Source of the DNA: Pegea sp. RAD2-039
Taxonomy: Eukaryota > Chordata > Thaliacea > Salpida > Salpidae
Assembly (NCBI GenBank): GCA_034620365.1
Contig: JAQGEQ010000349.1
Location: forward strand, 1 to 64,000
Direction: 5' to 3'
DNA length: 64,000 nucleotides
Shown: positions 1 through 11,337 of the stretch, one piece after another
Numbering within the stretch: the stretch's first letter is position 1
Layout of the letters: every line of letters starts with the position of its first letter
Program-made: the position numbers and the translations under genes
The notes under the pieces: model-generated
The model's input: the letters and a program-made list of their open reading frames with translations, nothing else
The model's database searches: none
Told to the model about the DNA's origin: nothing

Positions 1-198
1 TCATAAGTAAGAAATTGTTAGAAAATTATTTAATAAACTCAATGACTTTTTGGTTAAGATCATTTTTATGTTAGTTACAAACAAATTAACCAACTAGTCA
101 AACAACTAACTAATAAATTACTAATCATATATAAAGAAATTCAAACTTTATTTAATAACTAGTAATCTAATCAACAGCTAATTTACAAATTAAATAAT

Positions 199-1290
199 CA
201 GAACCATCTGACTAACCATCTAACTAACCATCTAACTAACCATCTAACTAACCATCTAACTAACCATCTAACTAACCATCTAACTAACCATCTAACTAAC
301 CATCTAACTAACCGTCTAACTAACTATCTAACAACCATCTAACAACCATCTAACAACCATCTAACTAACCATCTAACTAACCATCTAACTAACCATCTAA
401 CTAACCATCTAACAACCATCTAACAACCATCTAACTAACCATCTAACTAACCATCTAACAACCATCTAACAACCATCTAACAACCATCTAACAACCATCT
501 AACTAACCATCTAACTAACCATCTAACTAACCATCTAACAACCATCTAACTACCATCTAACAACCATCTAACAACCATCTAACAACCATCTAACAACCAT
601 CTAACAACCATCTAACTAACCATCTAACAACCATCTAACTAACCATCTAACTAACCATCTAACTAACCATCTAACAACCATCTAACTAACCATCTAACTA
701 ACCATCTAACTAACCATCTAACTAACCATCTAACTAACCATCTAACTAACCATCTAACTAACCATCTAACTAACCGTCTAACTAACTATCTAACAACCAT
801 CTAACAACCATCTAACAACCATCTAACTAACCATCTAACTAACCATCTAACTAACCATCTAACTAACCATCTAACAACCATCTAACAACCATCTAACTAA
901 CCATCTAACTAACCATCTAACAACCATCTAACAACCATCTAACAACCATCTAACAACCATCTAACTAACCATCTAACTAACCATCTAACTAACCATCTAA
1001 CAACCATCTAACTACCATCTAACAACCATCTAACAACCATCTAACAACCATCTAACAACCATCTAACTAACCATCTAACTAACCATCTAACTAACCATCT
1101 AACTAACCATCTAACAACCATCTAACAACCATCTAACAACCATCTAACAACCATCTAACTAACCATCTAACAACCATCTAACTAACCATCTAACTAACCA
1201 TCTAACTAACCATCTAACTAACCATCTAACAACCATCTAACAACCATCTAACAACCATCTAACTAACCATCTAACAACCATCTAACAACC
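199..1290. repeat. 11/12-bp minisatellite in an EGF-gene intron
   Basis: Tandem copies of CCATCTAACTAA (12 bp) and CCATCTAACAA (11 bp) run without interruption up to about 14 bases before an exon of the EGF-repeat gene, so the array lies in an intron. Rare variants (CCGTCTAAC at 312 and 774; the CTACCATC join near 551 and 1013) recur about 462 bp apart, showing a higher-order duplication. Bases 1-198 are AT-rich intronic or intergenic sequence with no recognisable feature. Confidence 0.95.
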
Positions 1291-1303
1291 ACTTATGTTT
1301 TAG

Positions 1304-4300
1304 CAGCGGGGATTTTGAATGCAAATGCAAATTTGGTTACTTTTCTACATTTTGTGAGCTTCACGCGGACACAAGTTGTTCAAATAAAGGAGTTTATGAA
1401 ATAGACAAAGAACGTTGCAAATGTGAACCTGGTGCTTATGGAGCATTTTGTTCTAAACAATTTGATTGCGCCGTTCATGGATGTCTGTAAGTACCTCATA
1501 TGTTGATGATGTCATATGTTGATGACGTCATATAGTAACAACGGAGTGTGTAAACCTTCGTGGAGATCCTGTGAGTGTCCTTCACCTTATTTGGGAACCA
1601 GGTGTGAATATGATGATGGTGTCTGTGTTCAAGGAGTCAATTGCGGATTAAATGGAATTTGTAAGAGTCATGTAAGTTGTTGTGACGTCATCATGTGGTT
1701 TGATGTGACGTCATCATGTGATTCATTTTATGACGTAATATGGTTTAGTTCATCATTTTATATCAGTAACCAATTGCAAAAAAGCTCCCAGTTGATCCCA
1801 GCATCCAACAAAAGCTCCCAATTGATCCCAGCATCCAACAGAAGCTCCCAGTTGATCCCAACATCCAACAAAAGCTCCTAGTTGATCCCAACATCCAACA
1901 GAAGCTCCCAGTTGATCCCAACACCCAACAGAAGCTTCCAGTTGATCCCAGCATCCAACAAAAGCTCCTAGTTGATTCCAACATCCAACAGAAGCTCCCA
2001 GTTGATCCCAACATCCAACAAAAGCTCCCAGTTGATCCCAACATCCAACAAAAGCTCTCAGTTGATCCCAACATCCAACAGAAGCTCCCAGTTGATCCCA
2101 GCATCCAACAGAAGCTCCCAGTTGGTTCCAACATCCAACAAAAGCTCCCAGTTGATCCCAACACCCAACAGAAGCTTCCAGTTGATCCCAACATCCAACA
2201 GAAGCTCCCAGTTGATCCCAACATCCAACAAAAGCTCCCAGTTGATCCCAACATCCAACAGAAGCTCCCAGTTGATCCCAACATCCAACAGAAGCTCCCA
2301 GTTGATCTCAACATCCAGCAGAAGCTCCCAGTTAATCCAAACATCCAACAGAAGCTCCCAGTTGATCCCAACATCCAACAAAAGCTCCCAGTTGATCCCA
2401 ACATCCAACAGAAGCCCCCAGTTGATCCCAACATCCAACAGAAGCTCCCAGTTGATCTCAACATCCAACAGAAGCTCCCAGTTGATCCCAACACCCAACA
2501 GAAGCTCCCAATTGATCCCAACATCCAACAGAAGCTCCTAGTTGATCCCAACATCCAACAGAAGCTCCCAGTTGATCCCAACATCCAACAGAAGCCCCCA
2601 GTTGATCCCAACATCCAACAGAAGCTCCCAGTTGATCCCAACATCCAACAGAAGCCCCCAGTTGATCCCAACATCCAACAGAAGCTCCCAGTTGATCTCA
2701 ACATCCAACAGAAGCTCCCAGTTGATCCCAACACCCAACAGAAGCTCCCAATTGATCCCAACATCCAACAGAAGCTCCTAGTTGATCCCAACATCCAACA
2801 GAAGCTCCCAGTTGATCCCAACATCCAACAGAAGCCCCCAGTTGATCCCAACATCCAACAGAAGCTCCCAGTTGATCCCAACATCCAACAAAAGCTCTCA
2901 GTTGATCCCAACATCCAACAGAAGCCCCCAGTTGATCCCAACATCCAACAGAAGCTCCCAGTTGATCTCAACATCCAACAGAAGCTCCCAGTTGATCCCA
3001 ACACCCAACAGAAGCTCCCAATTGATCCCAACATCCAACAGAAGCTCCTAGTTGATCCCAACATCCAACAGAAGCTCCCAGTTGATCCCAACATCCAACA
3101 GAAGCCCCCAGTTGATCCCAACATCCAACAGAAGCTCCCAGTTGATCCCAACATCCAACAAAAGCTCTCAGTTGATCCCAACATCCAACAGAAGCTCCCA
3201 GTTGATCCCAACATCCAACAATGGCTCCCAATTGATCCCAACATCCAACAGAAGCTCCTAGTTGATCCCAACATCCAACAGAAGCTCCCAGTTGATCCCA
3301 ACATCCAACAGAAGCCCCCAGTTGATCCCAACATCCAACAGAAGCTCCCAGTTGATCCCAACATCCAACAAAAGCTCTCAGTTGATCCCAACATCCAACA
3401 GAAGCTCCCAGTTGATCCCAACATCCAACAATGGCTCTCAGTTGATCCCAACATCCAACAGAAGCTCCTAGTTGATCCCAACATCCAACAGAAGCTCCCA
3501 ATTGATCCCAACATCCAACAGAAGCCCCCAGTTGATCCCAACATCCAACAGAAGCTCCCAGTTGATCCCAACATCCAACAAAAGCTCTCAGTTGATCCCA
3601 ACATCCAACAGAAGCTCCCAGTTGATCCCAACATCCAACAATGGCTCTCAGTTGATCCCAACATCCAACAGAAGCCCCCAGTTGATCCCAACATCCAACA
3701 GAAGCTCCCAGTTGATCTCAACATCCAACAGAAGCTCCCAGTTGATCCCAACACCCAACAGAAGCTCCCAATTGATCCCAACATCCAACAGAAGCTCCTA
3801 GTTGATCCCAACATCCAACAGAAGCTCCCAGTTGATCCCAACATCCAACAGAAGCCCCCAGTTGATCCCAACATCCAACAGAAGCTCCCAGTTGATCCCA
3901 ACATCCAACAAAAGCTCTCAGTTGATCCCAACATCCAACAGAAGCCCCCAGTTGATCCCAACATCCAACAGAAGCTCCCAGTTGATCTCAACATCCAACA
4001 GAAGCTCCCAGTTGATCCCAACACCCAACAGAAGCTCCCAATTGATCCCAACATCCAACAGAAGCTCCTAGTTGATCCCAACATCCAACAGAAGCTCCCA
4101 GTTGATCCCAACATCCAACAGAAGCCCCCAGTTGATCCCAACATCCAACAGAAGCTCCCATTTGATCCCAACATCCAACAGAAGCTCCCATTTGATCTCA
4201 ACACCCAACAGAAGCTCCCAGTTGATCCCAACATCCAACAGAAGCTCCCAGTTGATCTCAACATCCAACAATGACTCAATATGTTTCTTTCAAGATATTT

Positions 4301-6292
4301 TTAAATTAGTTTTTCTTATCATCTTACAACGAGTTAAAAAGTTTGATTTTGAAAACCCACAATCCCACTAAATTGAAATCAGTATCATCTTCACTACAGG
4401 GACACTACACAACTTGTATCTGTGATCAATTCTACGGTGGACCGAGGTGTGAAGAATATTACCCGGAGTGTGAATGTCAAAATGGAGGCAGCTGTTATAA
4501 AGGTAAAAATATCATCAGATTTGCAAGTTCAATAACCAACATGAAAATAGACTTTAAAAATCGGTTGCTATGTGACTGTGGTAGAACTGGTTACCATGGT
4601 GACTTATGTGACATCAAAAATGTTATTTGTGGAGATGTAGCTTGTAAAAATGGCGGAACTTGTATCAAAATAAAAGAAGATGAAGATATGTGTAAATGTA
4701 CTGCTGGTTTCAAAGGATTACTTTGTGAAGTAAGAAGCTTGAATGACGTCACGCATGACGTCATTACTCATCTATTGTAGATCGCTATTGATCCTTGCGA
4801 TATGTTGCCATGTTTGAATGATGGTTCGTGTGTTCATCAACCAGAGTTGAATTTGACCGGAAATTTAAGCGCAATTTCCGGCGAAGAAAATTATTTTTGC
4901 CGATGTAGAAAAGGTTTGTTGTTAGATCGATTAAAATATTTTTTATGATTTGAATTCTCAGGTTACCATGGCAAACATTGTGAGATTAACAGGTCATGTG
5001 ATGACGTCATCTGTTCGATTACATCTACATGCATTACCACAGCAACTGGTTACCAATGCGAATGTCTGCCTGGTTTCTATGGCGACAAGTAAGCAGCTGG
5101 TTGTTGCTACGACAATTGGTTGCTATGACAATTGATTACAGATGTACTGACGTAGATGAATGCTTACGTCATCAACCATGTGGTAACCATGGAGTTTGTT
5201 CAAATACAGCTGGAAGTTACGAATGTAAATGTCAAGAAGGATTCGTCGGGCGAAATTGTAGTTTTCAAAAAAATGATGTTTGTGACGTCACAACCAATCA
5301 GCCGTGTCAAAATTCGGGGAAATGTATTTTAAATTCAGACCAGGTTCGATTTGATAATTTAAAGACGATGACGTCATCAGCAGCAATATTTTAGTCTTTA
5401 AGTTGTGAATGTTCTGGAAATTATTTTGGTGAAGTTTGTGACAATCCAAATATTTGTCAGACTAAAAATCCGTGTAACTCAAACGCTACTTGCATCTCTG
5501 TCGGCGTGAGTAGAAGTGATGACGTCACCGACACGTCATCAGCAGCTTTTTTTGTAGCTTTCTTACAAATGTCAATGTCCGCTTGGTTATACTGGCAAAC
5601 ATTGTAACTTGATGACGTCATGTAACGTAACATCGTGTAACCATGGTAACTGTGAAAGATGCTTGGATTCGAGATGTTTAGAAATAGATGAAGGAAATGA
5701 GGACGAAGCATTTGCTTGTTTCTGTCACCGACATTTTGTTGGTCCACAATGTTCTGTGGTCAGTGGACTGATTTTGAAAAAAAAAATTATTTTAATTTTA
5801 AATTAATCAAATTTTTGTTGAAATTAAAGTTTTTAAAAATTGAAAAAAATAATTTTTAGATAAGTTGAATCAAATTATTATTTATATTTCATTAAACGTG
5901 AAAAAGGGTGCCTCATAAAAGCGCCTCTCGCTAACACAAATGCTCACAATTAATATAATATTTAATTATTATAAAAAATATTATTATAAAAATATTATTA
6001 TATTATTAAATAATATTATAAAGTTTATATAAAAAAAGTTTTGATAATTATATCAAAAAAACTGTTTTATTTTTTAAATGATTTAAAACTGAAATTTATG
6101 AATTTTTTGAAGAGATCATATACCAGTGTCTTGGAAGAGATCCAAAAAAGTCATCAGATACTTTTTTTTACATCTCTCATATCATCTTCATCTCTTCTGT
6201 TTTCAATTTTTATAATTCTTACTTTTAAATTTGTACAAAATTGTAAATTGTATCAGAAAAAGAAATCTATTTTAAAAGTTTTCCAAAAATAA
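1304..6292 (+). CDS. EGF-repeat membrane or secreted protein, 3' part (partial)
   Basis: The gene begins left of the window. Exons with matching phases: 1304-1486, 1536-1671, 4400-4729, 4781-4913, 4962-5088, 5142-5343, 5395-5505, 5558-5758. They encode about eleven consecutive EGF modules, each with six cysteines and the CxCxxGyxGxxC ending. The module starting DVDEC near 5150 is a calcium-binding type. The short introns contain TGACGTCA, and the intron 1672-4399 is filled by a 30-bp array. The end is uncertain. Reading through exon 8 reaches a stop at 5806 with no membrane span. Alternatively a splice to about 6114-6292 adds a hydrophobic segment (FFTSLISSSSLLFSIFIILTF) followed by basic KLYQKKK, as expected for a type I membrane protein with a short tail. 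I favour the second model, but its acceptor is poor in pyrimidines. EGF arrays are generic adhesion or receptor modules, so no orthologue is assigned. Confidence 0.8.
1782..4275. repeat. 30-bp minisatellite filling an EGF-gene intron
   Basis: About 83 copies of a 30-bp unit (core GTTGATCCCAACATCCAACA followed by GAAGCTCCCA). Variant units (CCCCCAG, CTCCTAG, ATGGCTC) recur in blocks of 210, 240, 270 or 330 bp, so the array grew by duplicating multi-unit blocks. The unit is ten codons long, so any frame free of stops stays open for hundreds of codons on either strand. Those frames are not counted as genes, because spliced EGF exons flank the array. Confidence 0.97.
5886..5965 (+). repeat. Dispersed repeat, short copy of hairpin-ended family
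   Basis: GGGTGCCTCATAAAAGCGCC and the following CTCTCGCTAACAC match the reverse complement of 7297-7360 and sequences at 38644 and 47885. Here the copy lies in the presumed last intron of the EGF gene. The end carries a small inverted repeat (GGTGC...GCACC or GCGCC). Confidence 0.7.
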
Positions 6293-7079
6293 ATTCTCTG
6301 TTTTTCACTTAATAAAATTTTTAAACAATTTTTTGTGAAATTTATTTAATTTCAAATTTCTTTGGAATTACCCTAAGCAGTAAAATAATTTTTTATTTTA
6401 ATTTAAAGTTAAACCAGAAAATTTACAAAATAGTTCTTATAAAACCTAATTATAGTTTTAGAAAAACTATTTTGCTAAATAATAATTATATATTTGCTAA
6501 ATAAATTCATTTATTGCTAATAAAAATTATATTTTTTAATTTAAAATTAAACATTTTAAAGTTTTATAAAATTTTTTGAAATTCCTGAAAATCAACTTAA
6601 TTTGAATTTTTAATTCATTTTTATTTAAGTTATTTTTTTAACCATTTTATCAAAAATAAAATTTTTAGTTTTATTTACTCAATTTTTAATTATTCAATTT
6701 TAATATTTTATTTTCTTTATTTAATAATTATAAAATTATTTCAAAAATGTCTTTAAAATGTAGTTTTAAAATAATTTGATTAATTTGAAATATTTTGAAA
6801 TTAAATATTTACAAATATATTTATTTCAATTTATAAACAAGAAGATTTTATAAAAATGTTTTTTTATTTTAGTAGATTTATTTTATTGTACAAAAATCTT
6901 ATAATAAAATAACTTATCATCAAAATTTAATTTCAAATCATTCTAGAAATTCTTCAAAATATTTTCTAAATTATATTTTTTGTAAATCAAAATTTTTCTT
7001 ATTTTTATAATTTAGTTTTATTAAAATTTAAAAATTAATTTATTTTTGTTATTTTTTCTCACTTCGCGCAATTATTACT

Positions 7080-7370
7080 TGGAAACAGCTGCCATCAGAC
7101 ATTGTCATATCACAATCACTCGCGTTGTTCAAGCAGAAGTTATAATATTGCCAACATTGTCATTTCTAAACTGTGAATTCTTATATTATTAACATTCTAT
7201 GTAATTGTTCACTGTTATATGTTTTGAGGACTACTGAAATGCCATGTGTTACATCTTTTGCTTTTTATATTTCTAACTTATTAGATGTTATTTGTGAGAA
7301 TGTGTGTTAGCGAGAGGTGCTCTCTTTAGGCACCCTCCTTCGCATTTATTGAAATAAATAAATAAATTGT
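7080..7370 (-). repeat. Dispersed repeat, long copy of hairpin-ended family
   Basis: The last roughly 210 bp are closely similar to the reverse complement of 38644-38860. The shared tract includes TGAAATGCCATG, TTACATCTTTTGC and the terminal GCGAGAGGTGCTCTCTTTAG. No coding capacity is visible, so it resembles a SINE or MITE. With the copy at 5886 it brackets the putative last EGF exon in inverted orientation. Confidence 0.75.
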
Positions 7371-7875
7371 AAGCTGTTGTTGATACTTATAAAAAATAAA
7401 TTATTTCAAAAGTTTTAATTTTAATTTTTATAACCATCGTAATAATTTATAAACAAAACAAAATTAGTAATTGAGTTCTAGATCTAAATATCAAACAACA
7501 AAACTTTTTACAAATTTTAAATATCACTTTTTTAACTTAAAAAGTTTATAAGAAAAAATATTTTGAAATATTTTTCAAAACACTTTCTATTAAACAAACT
7601 TTAATTTTTTAAATTTAAACAAAAAATAAAATTTACTTTTTAAAAAGTTTGAGTAAAAAAATTGTTAAATTAAAATTTGAAAAACTCGAATAAGATTTTA
7701 AAAAAATTATAAACTTTGAAAAAATGAAACAATTAAAAAAACTTCAGATTTCATTCATCAATTTGCTCTTCTTTAAATTTTAAATTTTAAAAAGTAATTT
7801 TGAATTAAAAATAACAAATTACCGAAAAAATCATTTTTATTTTATTAAGAGATCTATTCTATAAAAAAGGTTCTT

Positions 7876-7916
7876 TCCTGAAAGATCTTCTAGTGATCAG
7901 TTGATGTTGTGTCTTC
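7876..7916 (+). repeat. 41-bp segment shared with the satellite border
   Basis: An identical 41-bp segment occurs at 13547-13587, exactly where the 108-bp satellite ends. It contains AAAGATCTTCTAGTGATCAG. Weaker similarity continues on the right side of both copies, suggesting two copies of one larger repeat. Confidence 0.85.
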
Positions 7917-9275
7917 CTAAGATGATACATTCAAATACTCTCTCTACCTTCACAAGGTCTTTGGGTCAGTTTTGGGTCTCTTGTTTGTAAAAACTCTCAT
8001 GCAAACCCTTTTCTTGAATTCCTTACAAATCAACAACAAGTCATCATTACTTCTTCATGTCTTCTTGGATATAAATATTAAATAGATATTTAAAAAATTT
8101 AGAATAAGAAAACAAAATCTTTCTAAAACTAGTTTAAATTAACTTAAAAAATACTTAAAATTACCAAATAATTGTTTTTATTTTATCGACTTTGTTCTTA
8201 TTCATATGTAGATTAAAGAAAATATATTTTTACAAAAGATTAATAATGACTAAATGATAATTGATAAGATGCCAATAAGGAGCAAAACTCACCGAGCCTG
8301 GATTAAGAGTAATAATCGAGAAAATAAGTAAAGGTGCTGCTATGAATAAAATAGTATTTTTGAAAGCAAGTAATTGCTTCAAGATAAAACCCTGGTTTCT
8401 TTTGAAACAAACATATCTTTGAAAATAATTTTAAATTACTAATAAGATTTTAACTGAGAAATTTTTTTGATTAAGAAAAATAAATTTGTAATTTTTTTAA
8501 ACTGTATATTTTCAGTGGTTTGTTGATTTTTGAAAAATGTCTATTTAAACTACAACTTTAAATAAAAAACTTATTTCTAATATTTATTAATTATATAAGA
8601 AATACTTATTTTAAATCATAGAATTGTTTATATACAAAAATAGAAGACAAACAAAGTAAGATACAATATTATGTACTTATCAATTTAATTCTTAATATCA
8701 TCACTCAAAGCACATAATGGTCGTTCTCGACCGGAGCCTTATTATTTTTATATTTTATTTTACACTGAATATCACAAATTCTTCCAAAAACATCTCAAAA
8801 ATATCTTTATAAAGATTTAGAAAATAAGTCATCATTTACTCTTCTTCATGTCTTCTTAGAGGTCTCCAAATGTGTTTTTTAAGGCATCATTATTGATCCT
8901 CTTCAATATTTAGATCAATGATATTAGAGATTGTTCTTCATCTTTAAATGATCTTATTGGATTTGATCTTGAAAAATTGAGCTAACTACTGATAAATGTT
9001 TCCACCTCTTGATAAATTAACTTTTAAATCAACATCATCTGATCTTATCAAATCTAAACTTTTAAAAATAGAAATCTTCGGATATTGTGAAAACATATCT
9101 ACCCCAATCTTAACTCTTCCGTTGGAGTCTTAATCTCATCTTGTTCTACATCTCTGTAGCTCTTCATCATCTTCCAGTTATCTCTTTTCACAATGAGATC
9201 ATCCAAGTATGAAAATAGAAGCAAGTCACTAAATCACTTCGGTCGCCAACGAAGTCACTAATAAGTAACATTCAC

Positions 9276-9524
9276 ATGTCAGTAAGCTCATCTCGTGATT
9301 ATGACGTCATTGTGACGTCATCACTTTTTGAACGATCTGTCAAATCGAAAATTCAATGGTTTCAGTTCTTTTGTTCGGTTTTGCAGTTCATGAACTTAAG
9401 TTGTGACGTCATCATCGAGAACTTTGATTGTTTTTTTAATTTCGTATCGTGTGCTTCCTTCGATCGCCTAAAGTCACGTGACTTTTCAAATTTTTCGATT
9501 TCGATGAAAACAAAATTTTTATAA
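9276..9524 (+). CDS. Hypothetical ORF, 82 codons
   Basis: An ATG-started frame in a small island where TGACGTCA reappears (9301, 9313, 9404) together with a TCACGTGA E-box (9473). The protein has no recognisable domain. The island looks like those around true exons here, so this may be a first exon or a promoter region rather than a complete gene. No splice partner could be confirmed. Confidence 0.2.
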   Translation: MSVSSSRDYDVIVTSSLFERSVKSKIQWFQFFCSVLQFMNLSCDVIIENFDCFFNFVSCASFDRLKSRDFSNFSISMKTKFL

Positions 9525-9638
9525 TCAGTTTCATAAAAAGTGAATTTTTTTATTTGTTGAAAATTTAAATTTTTCAGATAAAATATTTTTTAGTTTCAAC
9601 CAAATATTCGTCATTTAAAATATAAATTTACAAAAAAG

Positions 9639-9711
9639 TGCCTCGAGTGAGGATCGAACTCACGACCTTGAGATTATGAGACTCACGCGCTGCCTACTGC
9701 GCTATCGAGGC
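9639..9711 (-). tRNA. trnM-CAU: tRNA-Met (CAT), elongator type
   Basis: On the minus strand the acceptor stem GCCTCGA pairs with TCGAGGC, the D-arm is AGCGCAGTAGGCAGCGC, the anticodon loop CTCATAA carries CAT, and the T-arm contains GTTCGATCC. The discriminator base is A. A run of six T follows the 3' end, a standard Pol III terminator. Sequence and length (73 nt) match animal elongator tRNA-Met. Confidence 0.97.
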
Positions 9712-10640
9712 CACCGCCGATATCGTTCAAAAATAATTAAATTTAAAAAATCTGTAAATTCTGAATTCTATTTTTATAGAATCTATTTTTTTTGGCTATA
9801 ATTGAAAAACTAAAATTATATAAATAAAAATATAAATAAAAATCTATTTATATTTCATTAAAAATAAATAAAAATAATTTACAAAATCAGATATTAAAAT
9901 TTCAAATAAATAACAATGAACTGCTTTGGGCTGAAAATGGCCGACTAAATTTTCAAATAAATAAATAAATCGATAATTATTATACTTTTAAAAGTATTCC
10001 TAAAATTAAAATAATATTAAATGAATAGAATAATAATTTTCAACATTTTACAAATTATTTGATTTTCTTTTTGTTCTTTAAATAATTTTTTTTCCAGATT
10101 TTTCCAACTTGGTTATTTGGAATCGAAATCAGTGAAGCGAAACGAACTGGTATAAATTCAGACGATCCAAAAATTTTTGGCCATTTTTGTCTAAAATTTT
10201 TCCAAAAGAATTTTTTCTCCTCAAAGTTTGAAAAAGAAACTAAGAAATTCTATTTGCAGTTAGTTTTCAGTTTTTCATTTTTAATAAAACATCTTTTATT
10301 TCTTTTTATAAATATCCATTTTTCAAATTTTGTTTAAAATCTAAATTTTGAAAAATATTAGTTTTTTTAGATATTGAAACTTTAATTTTTAATTTTTTAA
10401 GATAAATTCTAAATATTCTTTAATTTTTTTTGATATTTTTGATAATTAACAATAAAATAGATTTAAAATAATTCTAATAATTCTAAAAATTATTAAAAAA
10501 TTTATTTTTCATTTTTAAAAATAATTTAGTTTAAGAATTATTTCTTAAATAATTTCTATTAATTTAAAAAACTTTTTATATTTTAATTTTATTAAATTTA
10601 AATTTATGCAACTTGATGTTTTTAGCTGAAGTATTTTCAA
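9712..10640. other. AT-rich stretch, possible exon near 10099-10260
   Basis: After a TTTTTTTTCCAG tract ending near 10098 one frame stays open for about 75 codons, beginning IFPTWLFGIEISEAKRTG. However, 10121-10146 is the reverse complement of a block repeated at 34885 and 36317 (GTTCCGCTTCACTGATTTT-like), so the open frame may be incidental to a repeated non-coding module. The rest is featureless AT-rich DNA. Confidence 0.2.
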
Positions 10641-10644
10641 TGCT

Positions 10645-10835
10645 CGGCTTGCCCGGGCAAGCTTTTTAGATTGCATCATTAATTGCAGCATTTGATTTAA
10701 TTGCAGCATTTGATTGCAGCACTCGATTTAATTGCAAATTTTTTAGCTTTTGATTGCAGCACTCGATTGCAGCATTTGATTGCAGCACTCGATTTAATTG
10801 CAAAATTTTTAGCTTTTGATTGCAGCAAATTAAAC
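10645..10835. repeat. 16-bp perfect palindrome and short direct repeats
   Basis: GCTTGCCCGGGCAAGC near 10649 is a perfect 16-bp palindrome and very GC-rich against the surrounding AT-rich DNA. It is followed by direct repeats built from GATTGCAGCA, with a longer unit (GCAGCACTCGATTTAATTGC and the next 20 bases) present twice at about 10717-10830. Confidence 0.8.
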
Positions 10836-10912
10836 TTCTTGATGATTTCAGATGGATATATGGATGATGATGAAAATATCCCTTCCATTTTTTTTACCAT
10901 ATCAGTTTTATG

Positions 10913-11118
10913 ACGTCACTATGAGTCGAAATCGATTTTTAAAAATTCGACGAATCTCGAATCTTCTAGAAGACTCGTTTGAAAGAAATATTGTTTCTAG
11001 TAGAATCCCTTTGAGAGGTTTCTTGGTCGATTCGTTGGATGATTCGTTAATAAGATCGTTAGTTCGATGTATTCGTCGGATCGGTGATAAAATCAATTCT
11101 TCACTTAAATCTTGTTAA
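10913..11118 (+). CDS. Hypothetical terminal exon, ~67 codons
   Basis: After TTTTACCATATCAG the frame reads on from a TGACGTCA site through MSRNRFLKIRRI to a TAA at 11116-11118. The start MSRNRFLKI loosely resembles a motif of piggyBac-type transposases, but the following residues do not continue that match. The composition (Arg, Ser and Leu rich) looks coding, but no upstream exon was established. Unrecognised. Confidence 0.25.
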
Positions 11119-11337
11119 AAATTAACATTTTTTAAAAAGATTTCTACAAATTTCTTCCGTGTTTTTTCGTTATTTTCTGTTTTGGTTTTTTTTTTGTTTT
11201 TCTGTTTCGTTTTTCACAGTGTTTTATAGAAAATAAAAAAAGAAAATTTAAAATATCTTTGTTTTGTTTCTTTCTATCGAAAAATACTTTAAAAAAATAA
11301 TAAAAAATAGAAAAAAAAATTTGGGTTTTATTTATGA

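Larger units (their letters stand above)
6293..9275. other. AT-rich intergenic stretch, no gene seen
   Basis: Strongly AT-rich with frequent stops in all frames. Apart from the dispersed repeats at about 7080-7370 and 7876-7916 I see no coding signal. TGACGTCA does not occur in this interval. The part from about 8820 to 9240 resembles the DNA flanking the 108-bp satellite (13600-13760), for example in the shared TTTCCACCTCT segments, so it is probably degraded repeat. Confidence 0.6.

Noticed and set aside
1763..4279. 838-codon open frame on the minus strand (repeated FCWMLGSTGS) and many plus-strand frames of QLIPTSNRSS
   Set aside because: They are artefacts of a 30-bp repeat (a multiple of three) lying within an intron bounded by well-phased EGF exons.
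5886..7370. A single 1.5-kb transposon with terminal inverted repeats
   Set aside because: The two ends are homologous and inverted, but the right copy extends ~210 bp with matches to 38644-38860 while the left is only ~75 bp, and a plausible EGF-gene exon lies between. Two separate insertions fit better.
10913..11118. piggyBac transposase remnant
   Set aside because: Only MSRNRFLKI is reminiscent; later residues do not follow the family and no DDD catalytic region or terminal repeats are seen.
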